Assembly (NCBI GenBank): GCA_944381475.1
Contig: CALWLH010000111.1
Location: 1 to 45,651 of the forward strand
Length of the DNA stretch: 45,651 bases
Source: an uncultured Lachnospiraceae bacterium
Lineage (GTDB): Bacteria; Bacillota; Clostridia; Lachnospirales; Lachnospiraceae
Direction of reading: 5' to 3'
The notes beneath the pieces were generated by a model that was given only the letters and a program-made list of their open reading frames with translations, had not been told where the DNA came from and ran no database searches. This document shows positions 32,951 through 41,787 of this stretch, in pieces. The position numbers were made by a program, and so were the translations under genes. Positions within the stretch are counted from its first letter, which is position 1, and every line of letters begins with the position of its first letter.

Positions 32951-33884
32951 GGTAAAGAATGCAAGGAAGTGCTTTGACGACTTTGAGGCGCTCCATGAGA
33001 TCAGCTTTAATATTCCGGATCACTGCATCTTTGGAATGGTGGGAAGCAACGGTGCCGGAAAATCCACCCTGATGCGGATGATCACCGGCATTTACAGGGC
33101 GGACGGGGGAGAAATCTGTATCGACGGGGAGCCGGTGTATGAGAATCCTCAGGTAAAGAGGAAGATGGTATTTGTGGCGGACGACCTGTATTATATGGGG
33201 AATGCCAGCATGAACCGTCTGGCCTTGACCTATCAGGCCATGTATCCCAGCTTTGACATGGAATACTTTCACGAGCTGGCAAAGATGTTTCATTTGGATG
33301 AGAGAAAGTCTTTGACCACCTTCAGCAAGGGCATGAAGCGTCAGGCCATCACCATTCTGGCTCTGTCCTGCAGAACAGAGTATATTCTTTTCGACGAGAC
33401 CTTTGACGGTCTGGATCCGGTGATGAGAAACCTGGTAAAGGGCCTGATCTGCCGGGATATTGCGGACAGAAAGGCTACCGCCGTCATCACCTCCCATTCC
33501 CTTCGGGAGCTGGAGGATACCTGCGACCAGCTGGCTTTACTGCACAAGGGCGGTCTGGTGCTTCAAAGCGATATCGGCACCTTAAAGACCAGCCTCTTTA
33601 AGGTGCAGCTGGCCTTTGCAGAGGAGTACAGCAGGGAAAATATAGAGGATTATCTAAGCTTTTCCGGGACAGGTGACATTCCCTATGCCATCCTGCATTT
33701 TTCAAAATCCGGCTCCGTGGCCAACATGATCATGCGGGGGGATCATCAGCTGGTGATGGAGCTTCTGGGTGCGAAAAAGCCTCTGATTTTAGAGTCCCTG
33801 CCCCTGACCTTAGAGGAGGTTTTCACCTACGAGATGGAGGCTTTGGGGTATTCCTTTGAGAATGTCTTTGGGGAGGATATGTGA
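32943..33884 (+). CDS. ABC transporter ATP-binding protein
   Basis: This 313-residue ATPase has Walker A GSNGAGKS, Walker B YILFDETFDGLD and the switch histidine in ITSHSLRE. The signature loop reads FSKGMKRQ instead of LSGGQ, as in other YtrB-like ATPases of GntR-linked cassettes. A roughly 100-residue C-terminal extension follows the ATPase core. The ATG at 32943 has AGGAGG; an in-frame GTG at 32919 is unlikely. It should energise the permease encoded next; the substrate is unknown. Confidence 0.92.
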   Translation: MIEVKNARKCFDDFEALHEISFNIPDHCIFGMVGSNGAGKSTLMRMITGIYRADGGEICIDGEPVYENPQVKRKMVFVADDLYYMGNASMNRLALTYQAMYPSFDMEYFHELAKMFHLDERKSLTTFSKGMKRQAITILALSCRTEYILFDETFDGLDPVMRNLVKGLICRDIADRKATAVITSHSLRELEDTCDQLALLHKGGLVLQSDIGTLKTSLFKVQLAFAEEYSRENIEDYLSFSGTGDIPYAILHFSKSGSVANMIMRGDHQLVMELLGAKKPLILESLPLTLEEVFTYEMEALGYSFENVFGEDM

Positions 33885-33885
33885 A

Positions 33886-35595
33886 ATGAAGAGAATAAAG
33901 TTATTTGATAAGAACCTGTATATTGAGGCTCTTCGGCAGCTGCGGACCATCGGCGTGGCGTCCGGGGTGATCCTTCTTCTGCAGTCCGTCCTGGTACCCC
34001 TGTCTGTTTTCGTCACTACCCGCGGCATCAACGATGAATATGTGGAGGAGGCGGAGCTTCTGAATGTGGCGCCTCTGGTGTTTTTGGTGACGCTGCTGCT
34101 GCCCATCATGACAAACATTTTGTTTTCCTTTGTGAACAAGAGAAATGCCAGCGACTTCTACCATTCCTTCCCGGTGCGCCGGGAAACCATGTACATTACC
34201 TACCTGGCTGCGGTTCTCACCTGGGGCCTGGGGCTTCTCATTCTTCCGGCAGCGGCGGAGTATCTGCTGTTTCTGCCCATCAGGCATGTGAAGCTGGCGC
34301 TTGACAATTCTCTGTATCTGATGGCGGACATTCTGGTGGTGGGGGTATTGATCAGCGCCGCTGTGATAATCGCCCAGTGCATCACCGGCACCAGGTTTGG
34401 GGTGCTGGCGGTGATCCTTATGATTCTGTTTCTGCCCAGATTGTTTCTGGTCTATATTCGGGAGATGGTGACCTTTAATCATGAATTTCTGCTTCTGGAT
34501 GAGGGAAATCATCTGTTCTGGGACCAGAGCTGGAATCTGCTTTTTGGGTTTGCAGACAGCTATAGGGAGATGCGGAGCATCTTATATACGCTGGCGCTGG
34601 CCCTGATTGATCTCATCATCGGCGGAGTGCTGTTTGTAAAAAGAAAAAGTGAGAAGGCGGAGAGCGTGGCCATCAGCAGCAGGCTCCAGATGGTGCTTCG
34701 GATCCTGCCGGCCCTGACCTGCTCCTTTCTGCCCATCTATGTGCTTCTGAGCACCATGAGGCAGGAGGGCTTCATGGACGGAAGCGATATCGTCATCCTG
34801 ATTATCCTTTATATTATTGTAATTGTAGTGTACTTTCTCTATGAGCTTCTCACCACCAGAAAGCTGCGCTCTGTCGTCAAAGCGGCGCCGGGGCTTTTGT
34901 GGCTGGCGGCGGCCAATGTGGCGGTTTTACTGTTCATCAGCCTGTATGGAAATTATCAGGCGGGGCTTCTTCCAGAGGCGGAGGAGATTGACTCTGTGCG
35001 TTTCGTCTATAGGGAGGCTTCCTATGGTATGGGACTTTTCGCGGATGAATCCGACTATTTTGATCTGCGCCTTCAGGATATAACCTTTGACAATGATACA
35101 ATTAACCGGATTGTCAGCGAGGCTCTTGCGGATACCGCCGAAAGTAATGGAGAATATTACGAGTCCAGATACCGGTTGGATGTGGCTATTACCTACAATG
35201 GAAGGACCATCTGGCGCAGGATCGCGTTTCAGGTTCAGCAGAAACAGGAGCTTTTAGAGGCAGTGATTGCAGATGCGCGCTTTTTTTCCTTTGCGGAGGT
35301 TCTCTCGGAATATGATATCCTCCAGGATGTTGAACTATACAAAAATGATCAGTATTCTGTGCTGTCCCAAAACAAGATGAGAACGATTTACCAGACGGCG
35401 GTGGAGGAGCTGGCCTTGCTTGACAACAAAACTCAGTGCCAGCTGCTCTCTGAATTCAGATATCCCATGATGTATGCCACCATTGAATATCAGGGGGATT
35501 GGTATCGCGTTTCTCTTTCTATTGACCAGGAGATGATGCCTGAAACATGGGAGCTGATAGGCTCCGTGAGAGGGAATGGATTTTTATTGGAATAG
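33886..35595 (+). CDS. ABC transporter permease with a large C-terminal extracytoplasmic part
   Basis: This 569-residue membrane protein has several hydrophobic segments in residues about 20-345 (for example LVFLVTLLLPIMTNILFSFV). About 220 mainly hydrophilic residues follow (about 350-569), with Tyr- and Asp-rich strands. The contact sequence RNASDFYHSFPVRRETM near residue 85 is typical of ABC-2-like permeases in GntR-linked cassettes. It starts 1 base after the ATPase gene behind GGGAGG and is followed by a terminator. The export substrate cannot be read; lipids, antimicrobial peptides or envelope damage signals are usual for the class. Confidence 0.85.
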   Translation: MKRIKLFDKNLYIEALRQLRTIGVASGVILLLQSVLVPLSVFVTTRGINDEYVEEAELLNVAPLVFLVTLLLPIMTNILFSFVNKRNASDFYHSFPVRRETMYITYLAAVLTWGLGLLILPAAAEYLLFLPIRHVKLALDNSLYLMADILVVGVLISAAVIIAQCITGTRFGVLAVILMILFLPRLFLVYIREMVTFNHEFLLLDEGNHLFWDQSWNLLFGFADSYREMRSILYTLALALIDLIIGGVLFVKRKSEKAESVAISSRLQMVLRILPALTCSFLPIYVLLSTMRQEGFMDGSDIVILIILYIIVIVVYFLYELLTTRKLRSVVKAAPGLLWLAAANVAVLLFISLYGNYQAGLLPEAEEIDSVRFVYREASYGMGLFADESDYFDLRLQDITFDNDTINRIVSEALADTAESNGEYYESRYRLDVAITYNGRTIWRRIAFQVQQKQELLEAVIADARFFSFAEVLSEYDILQDVELYKNDQYSVLSQNKMRTIYQTAVEELALLDNKTQCQLLSEFRYPMMYATIEYQGDWYRVSLSIDQEMMPETWELIGSVRGNGFLLE

Positions 35596-35605
35596 GGCAT
35601 GAAAA

Positions 35606-35636
35606 AGGGCTGCCGTGTTTGCGGCAGCCCTCTTGC
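35606..35636. terminator. Bidirectional terminator between permease and small minus-strand genes
   Basis: AGGGCTGCCG (35606-35615) pairs perfectly with CGGCAGCCCT (35622-35631) around a 6-base loop. A-runs on one side and CTT on the other let it serve both converging units. Confidence 0.82.
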
Positions 35637-35909
35637 TCACCCTCCGAACATTTTTGCCATCATCTTCAGCTGTTCGATACGTTTTTTGTCCTCCGGGGTC
35701 TGGTTGGGATAGATGTGGTCGATGATAATGCCCGCTTCCTCATCCGTGAAGGAGATGCCCCGTTCGTTGGCGGCGGCGGTTACAGCCAGCAGAAAGGGGA
35801 GTACCTCATCCTGATTTTTTTGTTTCATCTCGCTGGACATCTGGTCCAGAAACCGAAGCTTTTTAGGGTCCAGGGATTGAAGTCTGGGGTCGTCATAAAA
35901 AGAACTCAT
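35637..35909 (-). CDS. Hypothetical 90-residue helical protein
   Basis: Starting at the ATG at 35909 behind GAGAGG, this protein has no signal or membrane segment. It is rich in charged and Met residues, with DPRLQSLDPKKLRFLDQM early and MMAKMFGG at the end, and is probably all-helical. An upstream in-frame ATG would extend it into the preceding gene's end. It follows the companion gene by 10 bases and shares a promoter with it. I do not recognise a family with known function. Confidence 0.72.
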   Translation of the reverse strand: MSSFYDDPRLQSLDPKKLRFLDQMSSEMKQKNQDEVLPFLLAVTAAANERGISFTDEEAGIIIDHIYPNQTPEDKKRIEQLKMMAKMFGG

Positions 35910-35919
35910 AGGATACCTC

Positions 35920-36411
35920 TCATTCATTTTTGAAAAGATTCTGATACTGGGCAAATAATTCCTGCTGCTTTGGGGACATCATCCGCTTGAGCATGTCGTT
36001 GTTGATGCCTGGCGGCGGTGTGGGAGGGGGAGGAGGATCTGCACTCTGCATACGGGCGCTAAAGCCTGGCTCCGGCTCCTGCCCAGGCGGAGGCGGAGCT
36101 TCAGGCGGCTCCTGCCCCATATTCATTCCCTCCATCATTTCCATCATCTTCATCATGTCGATCATCTTTTTGATCCGATCCACATCGGATCGGGGCATGT
36201 TTTTGGTGAGCATTCCGAGAAGTGTTTCAGTATCTGGAAACTCCGGCTCATCCGGGGCAGCGTGGAGAAGATCCTGCTCCACCCGAAAGGCCTCGCACAT
36301 ATGGCGAAATTCCAGAAAGTAAAGCAGGTAGGAAAAAAACATCCGATTTGTGGCAGGGAAATAGGGCAGCAGGGTATGTAAGAATTGAAACTGCCGGTAA
36401 AATGCGTCCAT
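35920..36411 (-). CDS. Hypothetical 163-residue protein with Met-rich and Pro-rich segments
   Basis: Starting at the ATG at 36411 behind GGAGGGAG, the first 60 residues are aromatic (DAFYRQFQFLHTLLPYFPA and FFSYLLYFLEFRH). A helix with clustered methionines follows (MIDMMKMMEMMEGMNMG), then a long Pro-rich linker and a C-terminal MLKRMMSPKQQELFAQYQN. The start is supported by the ribosome site; an open frame continues upstream but carries no such site. It forms a two-gene unit with the gene at 35637-35909. Function unknown; the layout suggests a soluble scaffold or interaction protein. Confidence 0.7.
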   Translation of the reverse strand: MDAFYRQFQFLHTLLPYFPATNRMFFSYLLYFLEFRHMCEAFRVEQDLLHAAPDEPEFPDTETLLGMLTKNMPRSDVDRIKKMIDMMKMMEMMEGMNMGQEPPEAPPPPGQEPEPGFSARMQSADPPPPPTPPPGINNDMLKRMMSPKQQELFAQYQNLFKNE

Positions 36412-36532
36412 AAATCTCCCTCCTGCATGGATTTCCATGTGACTAATATATGTAAAACCGCTGAAAAAGTTTCCCGAAAAATGGGGATAATCACTGCTGT
36501 GTACTTTTTCGCATAAAATAATCCTGGATTGA

Positions 36533-36561
36533 TTGAAAAATGGAGTGATATATGGTAAAAT
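36533..36561 (+). promoter_or_regulatory. Promoter of mecA
   Basis: TTGAAA (36533-36538) and TAAAAT (36556-36561) are 17 bases apart. The start would leave a leader of about 125 bases holding an AGCCTG/CAGGCT hairpin (36595-36611). An AGGCATC there can also pair with GATGCCT about 45 bases later. Confidence 0.7.
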
Positions 36562-36695
36562 GACGATGGTATACTGTATCATAATCGTTGGCATAGCCTG
36601 GCGGGCAGGCTGTCTGAGGCATCTTTTTTCCGAAAACGCCGGTGCCTGGGCACATTGGATGTGGGATGCCTGAATGGATCAAGTTAGGAGATAAA

Positions 36696-37463
36696 ATGGA
36701 GTTTAAAAGAATAAACGAAAATACATTTGAATGCCTGATGTCGAAGGAAGACCTTGAGGATTATGATATGACCATGGAGGACTTTCTTAAGGATCAGGAT
36801 AAAACACTGAATTTTATGCGTAAGATATTGGAGCGTTCCGAGGAGGAGCTTGACTTTGAGCCCTCATCCGGTGTGATGAGTATGCAGATTGCACCGCTTC
36901 CGGGAGATGGTCTGTCGCTGGTTTTCACCAACAGGCAGCACGTTTCCGGGCTGGATCTGCTGACCCATGTCAGAGACATCATCCGGTCCCATATAGAGGG
37001 GCTTCCCCTTGATCAGGGACTGAAGGATGGAGAGCATCCGTCTCAGTCCGGGACAGAAGGACTTCAGGCGCTGGAGGATGAAAAGCAATCAGATGACTTT
37101 GTGGATCTCAGATCCATTATGGAGGAGATGGTTCAGGGAGATGACCAGAAGGAGACAAAGAAAGCTGTCTCAGAGCATCCACGGCTGTACTACTTCAATT
37201 CCTTTTCGGATCTGGAGCGCTTCTGCAAGTCCTGGACAGGTAAATCTGTGAAGAGTCAGATACTAAAACAGGACCAGGACCAGGGATATTATCTTGTCAT
37301 AGAAAAAGGACGCCTGTCAAAAGACGACTATATCCGGCTTGGAGAAGCTCTTGCAGAATATGCTGCCTTTGTGACCGATCAGCCCCTCAGGATTGCGGGT
37401 ATCAGGGAACATGCAAAGGTGATCCTATCAAAAGACGCTGTTTCCATGCTGAAGAATCTGTAA
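36696..37463 (+). CDS. mecA: Adaptor protein MecA
   Basis: This 255-residue protein has the N-terminal substrate-binding domain of MecA (MEFKRINENTFECLMSKEDL, then DFLKDQDKTLNFMRKILE). An acidic linker follows (about 125-165), then the C-terminal ClpC-binding domain (LYYFNSFSDLERFCKSW to the end). MecA delivers proteins to ClpC/ClpP for degradation and activates ClpC. The start is fixed by TTAGGAG. It stands alone ahead of an ABC transporter operon. The match is to clostridial MecA proteins, which are longer in the linker than the B. subtilis protein. Confidence 0.92.
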   Translation: MEFKRINENTFECLMSKEDLEDYDMTMEDFLKDQDKTLNFMRKILERSEEELDFEPSSGVMSMQIAPLPGDGLSLVFTNRQHVSGLDLLTHVRDIIRSHIEGLPLDQGLKDGEHPSQSGTEGLQALEDEKQSDDFVDLRSIMEEMVQGDDQKETKKAVSEHPRLYYFNSFSDLERFCKSWTGKSVKSQILKQDQDQGYYLVIEKGRLSKDDYIRLGEALAEYAAFVTDQPLRIAGIREHAKVILSKDAVSMLKNL

Positions 37464-37517
37464 AGCGTTTGAATCAGACGGTGCAGCCTCTGGCGTACCA
37501 GTTGGGAGGAAACGTAC

Positions 37518-38456
37518 ATGAAATACATTTTGAAGCGCATCGGAATCATGCTGCTTACATTGCTGCTGGTTTCGATGCTGGTCTTTTTGGTCTTTTCCGT
37601 CATTCCTGGCGACGGGGTGTTGGCGAGACTTGGAACGGACGCTACGCCGGAACAGGTTGAGGCGCTTCGGGAGAGCCTTGGTCTCAATAAGCCGGCTCCT
37701 GTGAGATATATGATCTGGCTTACAGACCTTTTTAAGGGCGATCTTGGAACCTCCATCAGCTACGGGCAGCCCGTAGCCAGTCTGCTGGCGGACAAACTGG
37801 AGGTGACCCTCTGGCTTGCCATTCTTGCATTCTTTTTTATAGTGTGCGTTTCCCTGCCCTTAGGGATACTGGTGGCCAGATATGCAGGGAAGCCGCTGGG
37901 CCGTGCTGTCCATCTGCTGCTTCAGATTATCATGGCCATACCGCCCTTTTTTATTGGGATTCTTATGGTGTTGGTCTTCGGGCTTGTTTTAAAATGGTTT
38001 ACGCCCTACAGTTTTGTCCAGCCATCCCAGAGCTTTACAGGCTTTTTGCTTTGTCTAATTCCTGCTGCGCTGGCCATCGCCATACCCAAGATCGCCATGG
38101 TGGTAAGGTTTCTTCGGGGCTCCGTTCTGGCAGAGGAAAAAAAGGACTATGTCCGCACCGCTTACAGCAAGGGGGCGGACAGAAACCGGGTTTATTTTAT
38201 GCATCTGTTAAAAAATGCTCTGATTCCCGTTATCACGATCCTGGGCATGATGATGGCCGAAATTATGGCGGGAAGCATTGTCATAGAGCAGGTTTTCAAT
38301 CTGCCGGGGCTTGGAAGATTTCTCATCACCTCCATAGGAAACCGGGATTTTCCTGTGGTTTCTATTATCATGCTGTATATGGCTGCTATAGTGGTTGTCC
38401 TAAATAATCTGGTGGACATTCTTTACCATGTGGTTGATCCGCGAATCACCTCATAA
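37518..38456 (+). CDS. Peptide/nickel-type ABC transporter permease (DppB/OppB)
   Basis: This 312-residue permease has six hydrophobic segments, the N-terminal MKYILKRIGIMLLTLLLVS, the family insert GLNKPAPVRYMIWL and the EAA loop (DYVRTAYSKGADRNRVYFMH). GGGAGG precedes the ATG. It would form the transmembrane channel with the next gene product. The substrate may be a short peptide, nickel or another small solute. Confidence 0.93.
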   Translation: MKYILKRIGIMLLTLLLVSMLVFLVFSVIPGDGVLARLGTDATPEQVEALRESLGLNKPAPVRYMIWLTDLFKGDLGTSISYGQPVASLLADKLEVTLWLAILAFFFIVCVSLPLGILVARYAGKPLGRAVHLLLQIIMAIPPFFIGILMVLVFGLVLKWFTPYSFVQPSQSFTGFLLCLIPAALAIAIPKIAMVVRFLRGSVLAEEKKDYVRTAYSKGADRNRVYFMHLLKNALIPVITILGMMMAEIMAGSIVIEQVFNLPGLGRFLITSIGNRDFPVVSIIMLYMAAIVVVLNNLVDILYHVVDPRITS

Positions 38457-38470
38457 GTGAAAGGGAAAGG

Positions 38471-39289
38471 ATGGATACCGGTATGAAAAGATTTTTCGGC
38501 AGCTTTAAAGGTAAAAATATATATTTTAAGATTGGCGCTTTTTTTCTGCTTTTTCTGGCGCTTGTGGTCATAGTCAGCTTTTTTTACACGCCCTACGATC
38601 CGGCAAAAATGGATGGTACCGCAAAATTTACGCCTCCCTGCGGGGCTCATCCCTTTGGAACAGATAACTTTGGAAGGGATATCTTAAGCCGTGTGATGGC
38701 TGGGCTCCAGGACACATTTATCATTGCTTTCAGCGTGGTTTTGATAGGCGCTGGGGCAGGATCCTTCATTGGGGCTTTGACAGGATATTATGGCGGCTGG
38801 CTGGACGAGGTATTGATGCGCCTGAACGACATGCTGACTGCTTTCCCCAGTGTCCTGCTGGCTCTGGTATTTGTCAGCCTGTGGGGAAGCGGAACCTATG
38901 AGATCATCGGGGCTTTGGGCATTGCTTTCATTCCAAGCTTTGCGCGCCTGGTACGCGGAGAGGTGCTGAAGCTTCGGGAGGCGGATTTTGTAGACAGTGC
39001 CAGGCTCATGGGCGTGTCCGATCTGCGCATTATCTTTGTGCACATTTTTCCCAATATTCTGCCCACTCTGTTTTCGGCAGTGGCCATTGGCTTCAACAAT
39101 GCGGTGCTGGCGGAGTCAGGAATGAGTTATCTGGGTATTGGAGTCACACCTCCGGATGCAAGCCTGGGAAGCATGTTAAGCGACGCCCAGGGCTATCTGT
39201 TAAATGCGCCCTGGTATGCGCTGGCTCCCGGAATCACGATTATTTTTCTCATACTGGGTTTCAGCTTTGTCAGTGAGAAGCATGCATAG
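38471..39289 (+). CDS. Peptide/nickel-type ABC transporter permease (DppC/OppC)
   Basis: This 272-residue partner permease has an N-terminal membrane helix, the conserved HPFGTDNFGRDILSR, an EAA loop (DFVDSARLMGVSDLRIIFVH) and AESGMSYLGIGV. AAGGG lies 5 bases before the ATG at 38471; an ATG four codons later is possible. It is 14 bases after the first permease gene and 11 before the ATPase gene. Confidence 0.93.
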   Translation: MDTGMKRFFGSFKGKNIYFKIGAFFLLFLALVVIVSFFYTPYDPAKMDGTAKFTPPCGAHPFGTDNFGRDILSRVMAGLQDTFIIAFSVVLIGAGAGSFIGALTGYYGGWLDEVLMRLNDMLTAFPSVLLALVFVSLWGSGTYEIIGALGIAFIPSFARLVRGEVLKLREADFVDSARLMGVSDLRIIFVHIFPNILPTLFSAVAIGFNNAVLAESGMSYLGIGVTPPDASLGSMLSDAQGYLLNAPWYALAPGITIIFLILGFSFVSEKHA

Positions 39290-39300
39290 GAGGTGGGAGT

Positions 39301-40824
39301 ATGCTTGAAATCAGGAATCTGAGAGCCGGATTTTTACAGCAGGAGGTTGTGCATGGTATTTCCCTTCACGCGGATGCCGGGGAGATTGTGGGTATCATCG
39401 GCGAGTCTGGCTCAGGAAAAAGTGTCACGGCCCTTTCTGTAGCAGGCTTGCTAAAAGAGGGCGCCTGGTGTAAGGGCGAAATCCTCTTTCATGATGTGGA
39501 TCTGAACAGGCTGAGCGAGAAGCAGCGCCGCTCCTATAAGGGGAAGGAAATTTCTATGATTTTCCAGGAACCCCTGACCTCTCTGAATCCGGTAATCCGT
39601 GTAGGACGCCAGATAGAGGAGCCTTTGCTTATACACACGAAGCTTTCTTCATCAGAGAGAAGAAAACAGGTGCTGTCTGTCATGGAGGCAGCAGGGCTTG
39701 AGGAACCGGAAAAGCTCCTGGGCATGTATCCCCACGAGCTCTCGGGCGGTATGCGACAGCGGGCCATGATCGCCATGGCTTTGGTATGTAATCCTTCTCT
39801 TATGATCGCTGACGAGCCCACCACGGCACTTGACGTTACGCTTCAGGCTCAGATACTGGAGCTTATTAAAGGTATAGTAAAAAAACGGCGGATGGCCTGT
39901 CTTTTCATCTCTCATAATATGAGTATTGTCAGGAATTTCTGTGACAGGGTCTATGTGATGAAGGACGGGGAGCTTGTGGAGACTGGAACGCCGGATGAGA
40001 TATTTCTCTCTGCCAAAAAGGACTACACCAAAAGACTGATCAGCTCCATTCCGGATGGTATTCCCCGCCGGGACAGTGTGGATGAACAGTCCGGCACAGT
40101 TTTAGAAGTAAAGAATTTTTCTGTTTACTATAAAAAGAAAAAAGCCCATTTCTACAGCCCCGCTGAGCTGGAACAGGTGGTTAAGTCCGTCACCTTCTCC
40201 ATCCGGCAGGGGGAAATGCTGGGGCTGGTAGGACAAAGCGGCTGCGGAAAATCAACCCTGTCAAAGGGGATTCTTGGCTTGCAGTCCTATACCAGCGGGG
40301 AAGTAACCTATATCCAGAATGGAAAAAAAATCAGTCTGCTGGATAAAAGCTCGAAAAACAGAAGCTATCTGCAGATGGTCTTTCAGGACCCCTACAGTTC
40401 CTTAAATCCGGCCAAGACCATCGGCTGGATACTGTCAGAGCCTCTGCGGGTTTTACGTAAAAATCTTAACGCCAATGCTAGGAAGGCCCGGGTTTTTGAG
40501 ATGCTTGGAGCCGTGGGGCTGTCAGAGGATTTGGCGGACCGTTATCCCGGAGAGCTGTCCGGGGGTCAGAGGCAAAGGGTTTGTATTGCCCTTGCTCTTA
40601 TTCAGGGGGCAGGGGTGATTATTGCGGATGAACCGGTTTCAGCGCTGGATGTAACGGTTCAGAAGCAAATTCTGGATCTGATTAAGGAGCTGCAGCTTCG
40701 CACAGGTATTTCCTGTCTGTTCATCTCCCACGATATGGCCATTGTGCGTCAGATGTGCCACCGGGTTCTAGTGATGAAAAATGGAGAGCTGACTGAAATG
40801 ACGGATTTGGAGCAGATCAAATAA
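39301..40824 (+). CDS. Fused duplicate ATP-binding protein of a peptide/nickel-type ABC transporter
   Basis: This 507-residue protein is a head-to-tail fusion of DppD- and DppF-like ATPases. The first half has Walker A GESGSGKS at 34-41, LSGGM and IADEPTTALD; the second has GQSGCGKS at 311-318, LSGGQ and IADEPVSALD. Both halves look catalytically complete. Strong AGGAGG precedes the ATG. With the two permeases it makes the full transport motor. No solute-binding protein gene was found beside it, so the substrate is unassigned. Confidence 0.93.
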   Translation: MLEIRNLRAGFLQQEVVHGISLHADAGEIVGIIGESGSGKSVTALSVAGLLKEGAWCKGEILFHDVDLNRLSEKQRRSYKGKEISMIFQEPLTSLNPVIRVGRQIEEPLLIHTKLSSSERRKQVLSVMEAAGLEEPEKLLGMYPHELSGGMRQRAMIAMALVCNPSLMIADEPTTALDVTLQAQILELIKGIVKKRRMACLFISHNMSIVRNFCDRVYVMKDGELVETGTPDEIFLSAKKDYTKRLISSIPDGIPRRDSVDEQSGTVLEVKNFSVYYKKKKAHFYSPAELEQVVKSVTFSIRQGEMLGLVGQSGCGKSTLSKGILGLQSYTSGEVTYIQNGKKISLLDKSSKNRSYLQMVFQDPYSSLNPAKTIGWILSEPLRVLRKNLNANARKARVFEMLGAVGLSEDLADRYPGELSGGQRQRVCIALALIQGAGVIIADEPVSALDVTVQKQILDLIKELQLRTGISCLFISHDMAIVRQMCHRVLVMKNGELTEMTDLEQIK

Positions 40825-40884
40825 GGGTACTATGACATGGAAATAAATAGGAGAGGGCTGTCTGAAGACAGGAAGGTAGGTTAC

Positions 40885-41763
40885 ATGGAAAAACAGATCC
40901 TTGAAAATGAGAATCTTTTGGTCCAGATCAATGCCCATGGCGGAGAGCTGGCCAGAATCTATGACAAAGATAAAAAGCGCGAGATTCTTCATGATGCAAA
41001 TCCTGAATATTGGAACCGTCATGCGCCGATTCTCTTCCCTATGGTGGGCGCAAGCTATGAGGGAAAGTACCGCTATAAGGGTAAGGAGTATCCCATGAGC
41101 CAGCACGGCTTTGCGAGGGATATGGAATTTCACCCGGTGGAATCTGAAAATCCTCTGGAAAAAATCTATGCGCTTCAGGATAATGAACGAACCTACAGTG
41201 TATATCCCTTTCATTTCAGGCTTCAGATCAGCCACAGGCTGAATGGAAGAGTGCTGATCGTTAGCTGGCGTGTGGAAAACAGGGATGACAAGGAGCTTTT
41301 GTTTAATATCGGCGGACATCCTGCTTTCCGCCTGGGCGAGGGAGTGAAATTTTCAGATGTGAGCCTGAATTTCCACACAGAGGGTCATCTGACTTACTAC
41401 AAGCTGGAGGAGCCTGGCAGCGGCTGCTGTATTGCTGACAAGTCAAACCGCCTGACTTTATGGAATGGCAGGATGAACCTTACAGACGACTTTTTTTCTG
41501 ATGGCGCGTATATTTTCCAGGATGCTTCTGTGCAGGATGTGACCATGTGCGTGAAAGGTGTGCCTTTTGTGCGCGTCTATGCGCCGGGCTTCATGTACTT
41601 TGGACTGTGGAGTAAAACGGGGGCGCCCTTTGTCTGCCTGGAACCCTGGCTTGGCAGGGCGGATGCATGCGGCTTCAAGGGAGAGCTGGAAGAGAAGGAA
41701 GGCATAATGAAGCTGGCTCCGGGTGAGGTTTTTGAGACCAGCTACTGCATTGCAGTAATGTAG
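40885..41763 (+). CDS. Aldose 1-epimerase family protein (LacX-like)
   Basis: This 292-residue protein of the GalM-like beta-sandwich fold has NAHGGELARIYDKDK, PILFPMVG, the catalytic-type histidine in MSQHGFARD and a second in NIGGHPAF, and CLEPWLGRAD near the end. It likely interconverts sugar anomers; the substrate is open. The ATG at 40885 has GGAAGG at good spacing, so I reject an in-frame ATG 16 codons upstream. Confidence 0.88.
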   Translation: MEKQILENENLLVQINAHGGELARIYDKDKKREILHDANPEYWNRHAPILFPMVGASYEGKYRYKGKEYPMSQHGFARDMEFHPVESENPLEKIYALQDNERTYSVYPFHFRLQISHRLNGRVLIVSWRVENRDDKELLFNIGGHPAFRLGEGVKFSDVSLNFHTEGHLTYYKLEEPGSGCCIADKSNRLTLWNGRMNLTDDFFSDGAYIFQDASVQDVTMCVKGVPFVRVYAPGFMYFGLWSKTGAPFVCLEPWLGRADACGFKGELEEKEGIMKLAPGEVFETSYCIAVM

Positions 41764-41787
41764 GGCTATAATAAGGCGGGATGATCA

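Noticed and set aside
35987-36322. Plus-strand frame rich in Gly and Ser opposite the Pro-rich hypothetical gene
   Set aside because: Its poly-Gly stretch is the complement of the poly-Pro linker of the minus-strand gene, which has the ribosome site and a partner gene.
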